From Glandiceps talaboti (lineage: Eukaryota > Hemichordata > Enteropneusta > Spengelidae), in contig NC_135567.1 in assembly GCF_964340395.1 (NCBI RefSeq), positions 20,128,001-20,192,000 on the forward strand: 64,000 bases of DNA. Direction: 5' to 3'. The position numbers and the translations under genes were made by a program. The notes under the pieces are model-generated. The model saw only the letters and a list, made by a program, of their open reading frames with translations, was not told where the DNA came from and did no database searches. This document shows positions 22,610 through 34,707 of this stretch, one piece after another (position 1 is the first letter of the stretch; the number at the start of each line of letters is the position of its first letter).

Positions 22610-24000
22610 ACAAATACCTTGAAGTCACATTCACACCTTGAAAATCTTGTCTAACACTTTTATGTGAAATGAGATATGAATTACCAATGTATCATGTGTA
22701 CACTTTAGGACTAAATGAATACTAAAGTCACATTGATGCTTATAAAGTCTTGTACAGTTTAAAATGCAAGGAATTACAATAGGCCATTCCAGACTGCACA
22801 CAGGAAATTGAGAATACAGTGCCCTCGCTCAAATTGGGGGTATCGTCACCTCATAGTATGGCTTCTTAAGAGCTTTGTTCCTTGGTATTCTGTAGAAGTG
22901 TAAATCAGGGATGTTTTTGTATTGTTCAGACATCAGGAAAGCAACAGTGCTCTATGATTTAACCGAGTAACATATACCGTGTATACCCCAAGTTACACAC
23001 AGACAGGAAGTAGAGCGACACCAAGGTACACACAGACAGGAAGTAGAGCACCACCATGTGGTAAATTTTGGAAAGGACTATTGTGTCATGGTGACACTTC
23101 TGAAAACAAGGAATAAATGAATACTTCAATAAAGTATTGTTGACATTTTTTTAAATTTATACAGCACTCCTGGTGGCCAAACCATGAAATCTTTTATATA
23201 TCTGAGTGAACAGCACTCCTAGTGGTCAAGCAATGAAATTTTTTATGTTTCTGAGTGAATGTCCAAACCATAAAATCTCTGATAACCAGAGTATTGCAAA
23301 TTCCCAGGGGCGGTATCAGTGGCCAGCTCTGGTAGGGGTGTGGCCAGTGCTGGAAACCCAAGGACTCATTTTAGACCCATTTCGACTGAAAATCAATACC
23401 CCATTTTTGATAGGATGAAAGTTTAGACCTAAAATACATTTTCCTCAGGAGGCAACATTTTGGGACAATTAATGGCAGTTATGGAAAGGAGAATGGACCA
23501 CATTTTAGACCAAAGAAAATGAAAAATAATGCAAAGTGGACCCCTGTTTTAGACTCGGTTTAAAAAAACACCCCATTTTAGATCAAAGGGCTACAATGCA
23601 CCCCAAAGAGTGAGTGGTTAGCTCTATGTGATCGATGAGGGCGCACAGTACAGGGCTCGGGATACTGGGATATGAGTACAATTATGCGGTAGATAATTCA
23701 CACCCAACATTGCAGGCTAAACAGTCCAAGCCCCTTCAAAGGCTGTGTCTCAAGCAACTGATAAATGTTAATTATAATAAAGAGATTATGCTACCCCAGT
23801 CTGGTCTGGTAGCAGAGCTTCCCCAGTGGTGAGAGTTTGGGTAACTGAGACTGGGTGGATACAATACTTAGTAAACAATACTAGTAAACAACACACAAAA
23901 CTAGTAAACAATACTAGTAAACACATGAAACTAGTAAACAACACACAAAACTAGTAAACAACACACGAAACTAGTAAACAACACAATACTAATAAACACA
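22610..24000. other. Intergenic/3' region between the CCCH gene and hnRNP A; dispersed repeats
   Basis: 22785-23060 recurs inverted at about 51120-51370 in paralog C intron 2 (shared ATACAGTGCCCTCGCTC-type and GATGTTTTTGTATTGTTCAG words). 23160-23270 is a local duplication. 23440-23520 matches 15840-15910 (GGAGGCAACATTTTGGG). 23875-24000 is a short AAACTAGTAAACAACACAC repeat. AATAAA words near 23111 and 23129 could end the CCCH gene. No coding exon was seen. Confidence 0.5.
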
Positions 24001-24009
24001 AAAGTTAAA

Positions 24010-25451
24010 AAGACAAAGTTTAATAGATATTCTGTCATAAAAAGCAATCAATAAATCTGAAAACACGATATTTACCTTATCAAATTGATCTTAAACTGCT
24101 AAAAACACAGACCCTGGCTGACTAATACACTTCCCTTCTTTAAACTGGGTAAAGTTAAATTAGACCCTAGCAGATTAATACAGTTCCCATCAATTCAGGT
24201 AAAGTTTAATTAGATCCTGACTGATTAATAAACTTGCTTTCTTCTGACAAATATTGTCCTATAAACTCTGAAAACAAAACTACACTAATATAAACCTCAA
24301 AAATTATCAAATGACGGAAACACTGACAAACATTAAGAAAGTTACACGTCTGTATTTACTTCATTCATACATTACATGGAAAGATAAATATTAGAACCAG
24401 GAATCTCCATAACTAAATAGGGCGCAGTGGGGGGTACTGAAATACTAACACTTATCAATAGTTATTACAGATGCCTGTGATCTGATCAGGTGCAGAATCA
24501 GTGTGGACAAGTCACACTGATTTTCAAGGTCTCGAGAAATGTTATCACTATCAAACCACAGACAACTATGTCATGGGTAAAAGGTCAGGGGTCAAACCAT
24601 CACACCATAGACAGACAAGTAAGAAACAGACTAGCAACAGATATTGTTCCGGGTTGTTAATTGGGAAAATTGATGCTTCTTGGGGACTGTATTTGTGATA
24701 ATGTTGGCTCGATACATGTCAAGATTGAAAATTAACCTGTAAATCTATTCTGAATAAACAGGACTCCAGGGAGTGTTTTTTTGTATTGTGTGGCGTGACC
24801 ATGTATGTGTTCCTGCCGTACGTTAATTTGTCAGTTTGGTTGCCATGATACGGAGAAGATTTTTCAACACCTATAAAACCAGTTTGAATAGTCCACTGAT
24901 AAAACGTTGTTCAGATCACAGGCACCACAATCATCCCATAATGCAATTCAGTGGAGACACTCTAAACACTCACTATGACATAACGATAAATCCTATTGTC
25001 ACATATGGTTGGCATGACAACAGTGGACAACTATTTTGATACAATAATAAACGAATCTTGTGCAACTTATGACTATCTTAGGGGGTTCAATGAAACATGT
25101 AATACAAAGGTGTAGTTCTGGTGTAATTTAGACTAACTTAGGGAGTTTGATAGCCAATAGACTAACTTGGGGGGTATCAGGACTGCGATAAAACTTACAA
25201 GACTTCAGCAGTACACTATAACGTCTGAAATTTACCCGTCACTGAAAAACACATCGGAATTGACAGCTCCAGTTCCACATGCAATTTTAAATTTGTAAAT
25301 TTGATTGTGGTATTGAAAAACTTGGAATAACGTGACGAGTCAAAGATAATGACAGTTACTCCACACAAAGTTAACATAACTAACATGAGGGTTTTTTTAT
25401 CCAAAGATGCCCGCGGACTATAACTGTATAATTCATATTAAAACGTCCAGT
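24010..25451 (-). other. Probable 3' UTR/downstream region of hnRNP paralog A
   Basis: Blocks here are recognisably homologous to regions beyond paralogs B and C: the AATCAATAAATCTG stretch, the ACCCTGACTGATTAATACA words, and the TGGTGTAATTTAGACTAACT block. An ATTAAA hexamer (24019-24024, minus strand) aligns with the AATAAA of paralog C. Confidence 0.5.
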
Positions 25452-28400
25452 CTAGTACGGCCTGAAACGACTGCCACCTCTACCACCACCACGTCCGCTA
25501 TCCCCTGAGCCATATCCGCCACCTGTAGAGAAATAACAGTAAACAATTTAATACTAAAATTATCTGATAACAATCGAATGTAATGTACACAGCACGGCCA
25601 GAGTAAAAGTTAGCAAACTGATGGTTCAATTACCAGAGTTATAGTTTGCGTCTATCTTAGTAAACAAAGTGCTCAATTACCAGAGTAAATAATTTGGGTC
25701 TATCTTAGTAAACCACAGGCTCAATGGGAACTTGCAATCCAGACTGAGCATGCTCAGATACAAAGGACTACAGGATTATCTGTGGTTATTGTAATACCTA
25801 ATCTGGAGCAACTGATAAAATAAACCTCCCACAATGGTCAGGGTGACTATGAATTGATCACTCATGGTTGCAAACAATGAAACAGTATTGTTTATAGTAC
25901 CAATTCATTAGTATTTATTATCACATTTCCCATGATGCAACATTCAACATGGCAGGTTTGCAAGTTCCCTAGTAACACATGACTACTGTACCCATGATGC
26001 AACATTCAACATGGCAGGTTTGCAAGTTCCCTAGTAACACATAACTACTGTACCCATGATGCAACATTCAACATGGCAGATGTGCAAGTTCCCTAGTAAC
26101 ACATAACTACTGTACCCATGATGCAACATTCAACATGGCAGGTTTGCAAGTTCCCTAGTAACACATAACTACTGTACCCATGATGCAACATTCAACATGG
26201 CAGGTGTGCAAGTTCCCTAGTAACACATGACTACTGTACCCATGATGCAACATTCAACATGGCAGGTGTGCAAGTTCCCTAGTAACACATGACTACTGTA
26301 CCCATGATGCAACATTCAACATGGCAGGTGTGCAAGTTCCCTAGTAACACATAACTACTGTACCCATGATGCAACATTCAACATGGCAGGTTTGCAAGTT
26401 CCCTAGTAACACATGACTACTGTACCCATGATGCAACATTCAACATGGCAGGTGTGCAAGTTCCCTAGTAACACATAACTACTGTACCCATGATGCAACA
26501 TTCAACATGGCAGGTTTGCAAGTTCCCTAGTAACACATGACTACTGTACCCATGATGCAACATTCAACATGGCAGGTTTGCAAGTTCCCTAGTAACACAT
26601 GACTACTGTACCCATGATGCAACATTCAACATGGCAGGTGTGCAAGTTCCCTAGTAACACATAACTACTGTACCCATGATGCAACATTCAACATGGCAGG
26701 TGTGCAAGTTCCCTAGTAACACATAACTACTGTACCCATGATGCAACATTCAACATGGCAGGTTTGCAAGTTCCCTAGTAACACATAACTACTGTACCCA
26801 TGATGCAACATTCAACATGGCAGGTGTGCAAGTTCCCTAGTAACACATGACTACTGTACCCATGATGCAACATTCAACATGGCAGGTGTGCAAGTTCCCT
26901 AGTAACACATAACTACTGTACCCATGATGCAACATTCAACATGGCAGGTGTGCAAGTTCCCTAGTAACACATGACTACTGTACCCATGATGCAACATTCA
27001 ACATGGCAGGTGTGCAAGTTCCCTAGTAACACATCACTACTGTACCCATGATGCAACATTCAACATGGCAGGTGTGCAAGTTCCCTAGTAACACATAACT
27101 ACTGTACCCATGATGCAACATTCAACATGGCAGGTGTGCAAGTTCCCTAGTAACACATCACTACTGTACCCATGATGCAACATTCAACATGGCAGGTGTG
27201 CAAGTTCCCTAGTAACACATGACTACTGTACCCATGATGCAACATTCAACATGGCAGGTGTGCAAGTTCCCTAGTAACACATCACTACTGTACCTTGGTT
27301 GTAGCTGCTATTATCACTATAAGTATCATAACCACCGCCGTAACTACTCCCGTATTGGCCTCCTTGGTTGCCATAACTACCACCACCATAGCTTCCTCCT
27401 TGACTGTACCCACTATTGCCGTAGCCACTGCCTCCTTGGTTGCTATAGCCACCATCACCACCATAGCTGCCTCCTCCTTGGTTGCCGTAGTTATTGTATC
27501 CATTTGAATCTTGGCCGTAACTGCTGCCATATCCACCACCAAAGGAATCACTTCCACCTCGTCCACGACCACGTCCTCGGAATCCCCCACGACTCCGACC
27601 ACCAGCACCTCCTCTTCCTCCTCCACCTCCTCCCATTTGATTTTCCTTTGGTTCCGCTTTCTTTGCCTCAACATTAATGCCACTGACGTCAAAATGCTTT
27701 ATAACTTTAAAAAAAAGAAGAGGAACAAGTGTTAAGTTTTTCTCAAATAAACTTAGAGGATTTGGCTATCTGACTTGACAGTATAGCCTAGCGACTTGGC
27801 TATCTGACTTGACAGTATAGCCCAGAGACTTGGCTATCTGACTTGACAGTATAGCCTAGCGACTTGGCTATCTGACTTGACAGTATGTATAGCCCAGAGA
27901 TTTGGCTATCTGACTTGACAGTATAGCCTAGCGACTTGGCTATCTGACTTGACAGTATGTATAGCCCAGAGATTTGGCTATCTGACTTGACAGTATAGCC
28001 TAGCGACTTGGCTATCTGACTTGACAGTATGTATAGCCCAGAGACTTGGTTATCTGACTTGACAGTATAGCCCAGAGATTTGGCTATCTGACTTGACAGT
28101 ATAGCCCAGAGATTTGGCTATCTGACTTGACAGTATAGCCCAGAGATTTGGCTATCTGACTTGACAGTATAGCCCAGAGACTTGGCTATCTGACTTGACA
28201 GTATAGCCCAGAGACCTGGATATCTGACTTGACAGTATAGCCCAGAGACTTGGCCATCTGACTTGACAGTATAGCCCAGAGACTTGGCTATCTGACTTGA
28301 CAGTATAGCCCAGAGACTTGACATACTGACTTGACAGTATAGCCCAGAGACTTGGCTATCTCACTGAACATACTGGCTTTCAAGACTGTATATGTATAGC

Positions 28401-31400
28401 CCACAGACTTGCCTATCTAACTGTACACACTGGCTTGACAGTATAGCCCACAGACTTGGCTATCTCACTGTACACACTGGCTTGACAGTATAGCCCACAG
28501 ACTTGCCTATCTAACTGTACACACTGGCTTGACAGTATAGCCCACAGACTTGGCTATCTCACTGTACACACTGGCTTGACAGTATAGCCCACAGACTTGC
28601 CCAGAGATTTGGCTATCTGACTTGACAGTATAGCCCAGAGATTTGGCTATCTGACTTGACAGTATAGCCCAGAGATTTGGCTATCTGACTTGACAGTATA
28701 GCCCAGAGACCTGGATATCTGACTTGACAGTATAGCCCAGAGACTTGGCCATCTGACTTGACAGTATAGCCCAGAGACTTGGCTATCTGACTTGACAGTA
28801 TAGCCCAGAGACTTGGCTATCTCACTGAACATACTGGCTTTCAAGACTGTATATGTATAGCCCACAGACTTGCCTATCTAACTGTACACACTGGCTTGAC
28901 AGTATAGCCCAGAGACTTGGCTATCTCACTGTACACACTGGCTTGACAGTATAGCCCAGAGACTTGGCTATCTCACTGTACACACTGGCTTGACAGTATA
29001 GCCCACAGACTTGCCTATCTAACTGTACACACTGGCTTGACAGTATAGCCCAGAGACTTGGCTATCTCACTGAACACACTGGCTTCACTGTATAGCCCAG
29101 AGACTTGGCTATCTGACTGGACTGTATAGCCCACAGACTTGGCTATCTTACTGTACACACTGGCTTGACTGTATAGCCACAGACTTGGCTATCTGACTTG
29201 GCATATTTGCTAGACAGTATATGAATGTTTTCAAGCCAGATTACTGAACGTGTTGTAGACATGTGACAGTGTACTGTAGACATGTGACAATTTAATGTAG
29301 ACATGTGACAATGTATTCTAGACATGTGACAATTTATTGTAGACATGTGACAATGTATTCTAGACATGTGATAATAAGGTCAATACTTACTGACTGCTTT
29401 ATCAGCGATATCTTCATCTTCAAATGTGATAAATGCAAACCCCTTTTTCTTGCCGGTATTTCTATCTGTCATCACCTGAAGTTTTTCAATTTTGCCGACT
29501 GTTTTGAACACGTCCCGCAGCTGCTCCTCTTCTGCTTCCCGACAACCACCAACAAAAATAATTTTGGTTTTGATGTGACAGTTAGGGGGAGACTATTGAT
29601 ATGAAAAAGACAATAGGAGACAGTTAGGGGGAGACTATTGATATGAAAAAGACAATAGGAGAAAAGTCATTTAAATGTCTACTTTGAAAAAAGAATGGAA
29701 CATTAGGTATGAAAATTATTTGACAAAGTTGGTTCACAACAAAAGAAATCCTGTGTCATCCTTATAGCTCCACTGATAAGATAACACTAATGTGAGAACC
29801 TGGGATTGAAACCCTGGCCTTTAACTGATAAGATAACACTAATGTGAGAACCTGGGATTGAAACCCTGGCCTTTAACTGATAAGATAACACTAATGTGAG
29901 AACCTGGGATTGAAACCCTGGCCTTTAACTGATAAGATAACACTAATGTGAGAACCTGGGATTGAAACCCTGGCCTTTAACTGACAAGACAACACTAATG
30001 TGTCCTCGAATGATAGCCAAATTTTGTTGTTGTCCGTCAAAATGATAAAAACTGTCATTTCTTGTGAGTCACCACATAGTAAGAGATATGGGAAAAACCA
30101 AATTTTGGTGTCACTAGAAATTGTGTGTCAGTGGCAAGTCAAATTACCACATAGTAAGTGGACTTAAAAGAGGTTACATATGACACAAAACAGAACTGCC
30201 ATTATCATACACCCAACATGATTGGATGAAGTTTTTGTAACTGGCAATCCTATTGGTTATATCACACAGAACAGAACTGCCACTATCATATACCCAACAT
30301 GATTGGATGAAATTTTTGTAACTGGCGATCCTATTGGTTAGAACACTTACATCTCTTGGGAATGCTCTTTTCACTTCCACCTGTTTTTGGTCAATAGTAT
30401 GTGGTCTGTTACTTTGACATTGGTCCACCATGTCTAGAGAGTTGTACGTCACAAAACCAAATCCTCGTGATTTCTGTGTGGTATTGTCCTTGACAACAAC
30501 ACTGTCTTTAATTGTACCAAACTGTTCAAAGTACAGTCGTAGGGTGTCATCATCTGTGTTACGATTCAGACCGCCAATAAACAACTTGAGTCCCTGTAAG
30601 TAAAAAAAGATTGTTATTTATGTGGCCATATTATCAAATTATTTATTTTTACTTGTTAATTAGAGTTGAATGTTTACCTTCAGTCCGTGTTGGAGATAAA
30701 CCACTTAGTATTGTTCATGAACATTCTTACTTGGGTTATACTTTGACAGACTCTATGTATGATGATAGTGCAATCAAGCGCCAAATGAAATGTTTTTACA
30801 GCCAAGCCAACATGTTACTCCGTAAATTTCCACACTGTACAATTGAGGTTAAGGCTACATTATTTAGAACATTTTGTTCGAATATGTACTGCTCACAGCT
30901 GTGGTCATTGTACAACAAGAAATGCATTAACAACCTTAGAGTTGGTTATAACAATGCGTTTCGCATTCTGATGGGTTACTCACGTGACTGCAGTGCCAGT
31001 TGTATGTTTGTGCAGCACACAGTCCCCACTATTTGCGGCTCTAAGACGTAAATTGATGTACAACTTTTTTAAACGTATCGAAAACAGTCAAAATAGTTTA
31101 ATTGCAGCAGTGCTAAATTCCGATACAATCCTCTATTCGGGGATTCATAAACTGTATAGAGATTTGTTGTATTTTTAAATGCTTTTATTTGTCCATGTGT
31201 GTATTTGTCAGATTGTCTTTTTAAAGTCTTACTTGTTTTAAATTGCCGTTTTTTTTAAGTATAGTTTTTATCTATGGGATGTTTTTGAGCGTGTTTGCGT
31301 TCTTTTTCTTTCCCGAAATAAAGTTTAATAATAATAATAATAAATAACTTTAATTAAAGTGGCCATATGGATGAGAATTGGGTATTTATCATGGATTTTT

Positions 31401-33108
31401 AATTCATCAAATCATTTTATCATGGCTTCCTACTTGAAAAATCAATGTGAAATAACATTGAACAAGTCAATGTTTGTAATACATTGCAAAAAAAAAAAAG
31501 AAAAAAAAAAAGATTTTAAAAATTGTATTAAAAAGTTTGTTATTGTATGTACAAAAACAAATATTGACACACATGTCTTTTGCCATCTAAAGGTTTTTAT
31601 CACTTACATACAATATACTGGACTCAACATTAACTTTTCTCTAAGACAGGCCCAGTGGTAGCACAAGGGTGGTGACAAGTAGTCTTATATTCCTCAACTG
31701 AAAACATAGTTCTCTATTGGAAATGTGTGAAAAGACTTTCATGTTCATAAATATTCCATTCTAAGTTACACATACACAAGTCTCAAAAGCGACTTCATAT
31801 CAGATGTACCTCCCAAAAGGTCAGAGGTCATACTACACCAGCTAACAAGCAAAATGGTGACAATCAAATTTTAGTTGACACTTCAGTAAAAAACCGTTCG
31901 CGAACAAACTATAAAACCACGTGAGAAATGTTTTAATTGTGACAGTTTTTTGGAATATTTATAAAATTTGAAACTGCTTCTGTTAAACGGTGTGTAAAGG
32001 GGTTGTCTTTTATAAAATGTATCTAGTATTTAATACTAATCAGACAAAAGTCATTAACACATTGAAAAGTGATTCAAAACAAGGTAGATTTTACTCGACA
32101 CAACAACTACTAACCCCATATAGAATGACAAATTCATTATTTTTCAAGCGTTATCGGCGAAAAACAAAAATAAAGCTGGTTTCCGTCGCCCTCTCAGAGA
32201 GCCCGGTAAAAACAAAAGCCCCAGTAAATTGACGCATACATTTAGCGTCCTCCATTGTGACGTCACAGCACCCTTATTAAAAAATCAAACACTAACAGCT
32301 TTTTGACGCGAAGGCCAACAATAAAATAGATATCCAGGTTTATATTACGTAAACGAGGTAGTCAGTTTATATTTCATGACTTAGAACAATGAACAACTCT
32401 TCGAAACCGACGGTAAAACTTGATTTTTTTTGAAGGACACGTGTTCACTGCTTGCACATGTTTGACAGTGCAGCTAAAAAAGCTAACAAACCCGCTCCAC
32501 TTTGAACTCTCTCCCTAAACCGTAAACGACAACTTTACCAAAAATGCTACCATTTTGTGCCATACACTGACACCGTATCTGAAATGAAATGGTCCAAATA
32601 GCCCTGTAATCACTGAATTTATACAAAATAAACCAGAGTTTCAATGAATACTAATTCGTTGTCCTCCAAGCAAGGTAAAATGAGTCTCGTGGACCATGGA
32701 TGTCCTCCATCATGGATACAGTGAACATTTCACACAGTACACATACGTATCAGCACTAACTCGTGTGAGGGAAAAATTAGTTCGCTAGCGTTGTGTTCAT
32801 AATGAAATACATAACTACGTTTTAGCAATCATCGTGATAAGTAAAATAAAGGGTGGGCCAAAAAGCTAGAAAAGAAGTCTTCAACAAAACGTGAGTAATT
32901 TCGAGCCGGGTTGAGACGACAACAGGAAACCGCCATAAGGCCTGTAGAAGACAAAGAACACGGAGCAATGGCTTTACCGACCACGATATGGCCTGCAAAT
33001 TTGACACGCAAAAGATACATGTATTACATGGACTGGCGGGAAAACACTATCGAAATTCTAACTAAAGACAGACAAATGAGAAATACTTACTGCGTCGTCA
33101 CCAGACAT
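25452..33108 (-). CDS. hnRNP A/B/D-like RNA-binding protein, paralog A
   Basis: Exons on the minus strand: 33108-33091, 30593-30351, 29592-29391, 27704-27294 and 25522-25452, joining to 314 residues. The short N-terminus MSGDDA is followed by RRM1 (RNP2 LFIGGL, RNP1 SRGFGFVTY) and RRM2 (RNP2 IFVGGC, RNP1 KKGFAFITF). The second RRM ends across the exon 3/4 junction as [20 protein letters not shown]. Exon 4 is an [10 protein letters not shown]-rich tail of about 110 residues. The last residues, GGSRFRPY, resemble the C-terminal PY nuclear-import signal of hnRNP AB/D (which end YKPY), used by transportin. The likely role is nuclear pre-mRNA/mRNA binding and export. It lacks the extra small Gly-rich exon of copies B and C. 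The exon 4 donor lies inside a 62-bp satellite, the exon 3 acceptor is duplicated, and a 75-bp duplication abuts the exon 2 donor. Intron 1 contains a retrotransposon fragment. Confidence 0.9.
25728..25972. mobile_element. GGAACTTGCAA element, copy 2, in paralog A intron 4
   Basis: Ends TGGGAACTTGCAATCC and GGTTTGCAAGTTCCCTAG, with the same interior as copy 1. Its right end is the seed of the adjoining 62-bp satellite. Confidence 0.85.
25925..27293. repeat. 62-bp satellite (about 22 copies) derived from the end of the adjacent element
   Basis: The unit contains CCATGATGCAACATTCAACA, then the terminal repeat TGCAAGTTCCCTAG and ACACATAACTACTGTAC. The final unit runs directly into exon 4 of paralog A, so the real donor (GTACAGTAGT on the minus strand) is itself repeat sequence. 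Confidence 0.95.
27770..29220. repeat. 34-bp minisatellite in paralog A intron 3
   Basis: Unit core GGCTATCTGACTTGACAGTA followed by TAGCCCAGAGACTT; about 40 copies with a higher-order block that is itself repeated (28100-28600 and 28590-29080). Confidence 0.93.
29255..29372. repeat. 21-bp minisatellite next to the paralog A exon 3 donor
   Basis: Core TAGACATGTGACAATGTA, about five to six copies. The same repeat sits at the same place in paralogs B and C. Confidence 0.93.
29575..29660. repeat. Duplicated acceptor region of paralog A exon 3
   Basis: CAGTTAGGGGGAGACTATTG with ATATGAAAAAGACAATAGG occurs twice in tandem (41-bp period). Each copy contains the minus-strand acceptor ATCAATAG/TCTCCC and the first codons of the exon. 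Confidence 0.9.
29765..29995. repeat. Four copies of a repeat with a tRNA T-arm-like word
   Basis: A unit of about 51-54 bp with GAACCTGGGATTGAAACCCT, whose GGGATTGAAACCC can fold as a 3-bp stem with a 7-nt loop like a TψC arm. Confidence 0.8.
30030..30155. repeat. Single copy of the CCAAATTTTGG dispersed repeat
   Basis: Shares the TGAGTCACCACATAGTAAGA and GTCACTAGAAATTGTGTG words with the array at 59.27-59.84 kb and the inverted copies at about 12770-13000. Confidence 0.75.
30180..30345. repeat. Duplication abutting the paralog A exon 2 donor
   Basis: ACAGAACTGCCA to GGCGATCCTATTGGTTA is present twice. The second copy ends within about 6 bases of the donor. Confidence 0.85.
30655..31343 (+). 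pseudogene. 5'-truncated non-LTR retrotransposon, reverse-transcriptase C-terminal part
   Basis: The frame encodes [20 protein letters not shown], then [12 protein letters not shown] and [10 protein letters not shown], followed after a frameshift near 31045 by [20 protein letters not shown]. This is the connection region of a Rex1/CR1-type reverse transcriptase. The 3' end reads AATAAAGTTTAATAATAATA and finishes in an AAT microsatellite tail. It lies antisense in intron 1 of paralog A and has no catalytic part. Confidence 0.75.
31358..31580. mobile_element. Degenerate AGTGGCCATATGG element after a TTAA site
   Basis: TTAA (31354-31357) is followed by AGTGGCCATATGGATGAGAA. The inner half is decayed and interrupted by an A-rich run (31484-31512). 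The far end was not found. Confidence 0.7.
31600..33090. other. Paralog A intron 1, promoter-proximal part
   Basis: No exon or repeat of note. A word resembling a tRNA A box, GCCCAGTGGTAGCAC, lies at about 31650. Confidence 0.35.
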
Positions 33109-33780
33109 TTTGACCAGTTTTTATGTAAGTTTGAAAATTGATATGGAATCTTGACACCACGCCACGTTCTTCAGTGCTTACCCACGCCGTGTGACTGAAA
33201 GCGAATGAATAAGCAGATTACATACGCGGGTTTGACAATGAACTCAGACACGCACACGTGACCAATAATATGTAAATTAAAACTTGGATAAACAATACAG
33301 CTATATACTCACTTTGGATAATTGTAAATTTGAAGACAGTGCTAGTTAAGACAACACAAAGCTAGCTTTTTCGGTACACCGATCGCGGGTTGAATTTGGA
33401 AAAGGTCGGGTTAGGTTGACGGATGTAACATTAAATTAGATTCGGATTCAGATTCAGATTGACATTCAGACCTGCAATCGTTTTATGGTTCAGACTTGCA
33501 ATCGTTTCATGGTATCCGAAAAAGTCCTACATATTTCTCCAACCATCACTCAACCCTTACACATTTCAAAATAAACTGGCTAAGTTATATATTTTTCGGA
33601 TTTCACTTACAAAATTCCTCAAGACCTGCTCAGTGAGATAATATTCTTTTCAAGGGCAGACTGTTTCAAGGGTGGTCAAAATAAAGGGCGCCATCACGAG
33701 GTGGCCTTCGGTGACATAAAGTTGTGAATTACAATTTGCTAAACATGTATTTGTTGATAACGAATGTCAATATTGCAAAG
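33109..33780 (-). promoter_or_regulatory. Leader and upstream region of hnRNP paralog A
   Basis: The first bases upstream of the ATG (GAAGAACGTGGCGTGGTGTC on the minus strand) look related to the leaders of B and C (shared ACGTGGT words). No TATA box is obvious. No other gene is seen up to the array at 33.78 kb. Confidence 0.4.
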
Positions 33781-34344
33781 TCGATAACCATATTGCTTCC
33801 ATACTAAGATAACTGCAGGGTGATTCTATAACCATATTGCTTCCATAGATATACAGCAGGGTGGTTCTATAACCATATTGCTTCCATAGATATACAGCAG
33901 GGTGGTTCTATAACTATATTGCTTCCATAGATATACTGCAGGGTGGTTCTATAACCATATTGCTTCCATAGATATACTGCAGGGTGATTCTATAACCATA
34001 TTGCTTCCATAGATATACTGCAGGGTGGTTCTATAACCATATTGCTTCCATAGATATACAGCAGGGTGGTTCTATAACCATATTGCTTCCATAGATATAC
34101 AGCAGGGTGATTCTATAACCATATTGCTTACATAGATATACAGCAGGGTGGTTCTATAACTATATTGCATCCATAGATATACTGCAGGGTGGTTCTATAA
34201 CCATATTGCTTACATAGATATACAGCAGGGTGGTTCTATAACTATATTGCATCCATAGATATACTGCAGGGTGGTTCTATAACCATATTGCTTACATAGA
34301 TATACAGCAGGGTGGTTCTATAACCATATTGCTTCCATATACTG

Positions 34345-34505
34345 CCAGGGGGTAATACCTCACTTTGGTTTATTTTGTTGTTTATTCCTGTATATGATTT
34401 TTACTCGTCTTTTACTCGTGTGTGTATTTTTAATTTTTTCTTAGTGCTGCTCCTAACAATCTTAGTGAGCCCCTGATACAAAAGGGATGCAATAAATAAA
34501 TAAAC
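34345..34505 (+). mobile_element. Short 3' end of a non-LTR element inserted in the minisatellite
   Basis: About 150 bp of non-repeat sequence ends in AATAAATAAATAAAC directly before the array resumes. Earlier it holds CTTAGTGAGCCCCTGATACA. This is the pattern of a strongly 5'-truncated retroposon. Confidence 0.5.
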
Positions 34506-34707
34506 AGATATACTGGCGTGTGATTCTATTACCTTATTGCCTCTATATACTAGTATGTGGTAATTCTATAACCTTATTGCTTCCATATACTAGTATGTGG
34601 TAATTCTATAACCTTATTGCTTCCATATACTAGTATGTGGTAATTCTATAACCTTATTGCTTCCATATACTAGTATGTGGTAATTCTATAACCTTATTGC
34701 TTCCATA

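Noticed and set aside
27219-27735. Plus-strand His/Tyr- and Thr/Ser-rich frames
   Set aside because: Antisense shadows of the Gly-rich exon 4 of hnRNP paralog A.
30660-31178. A host gene in paralog A intron 1
   Set aside because: The protein fragments match the end of a non-LTR reverse transcriptase, are frameshifted, and finish in an AAT microsatellite tail, so this is a retrotransposon remnant.
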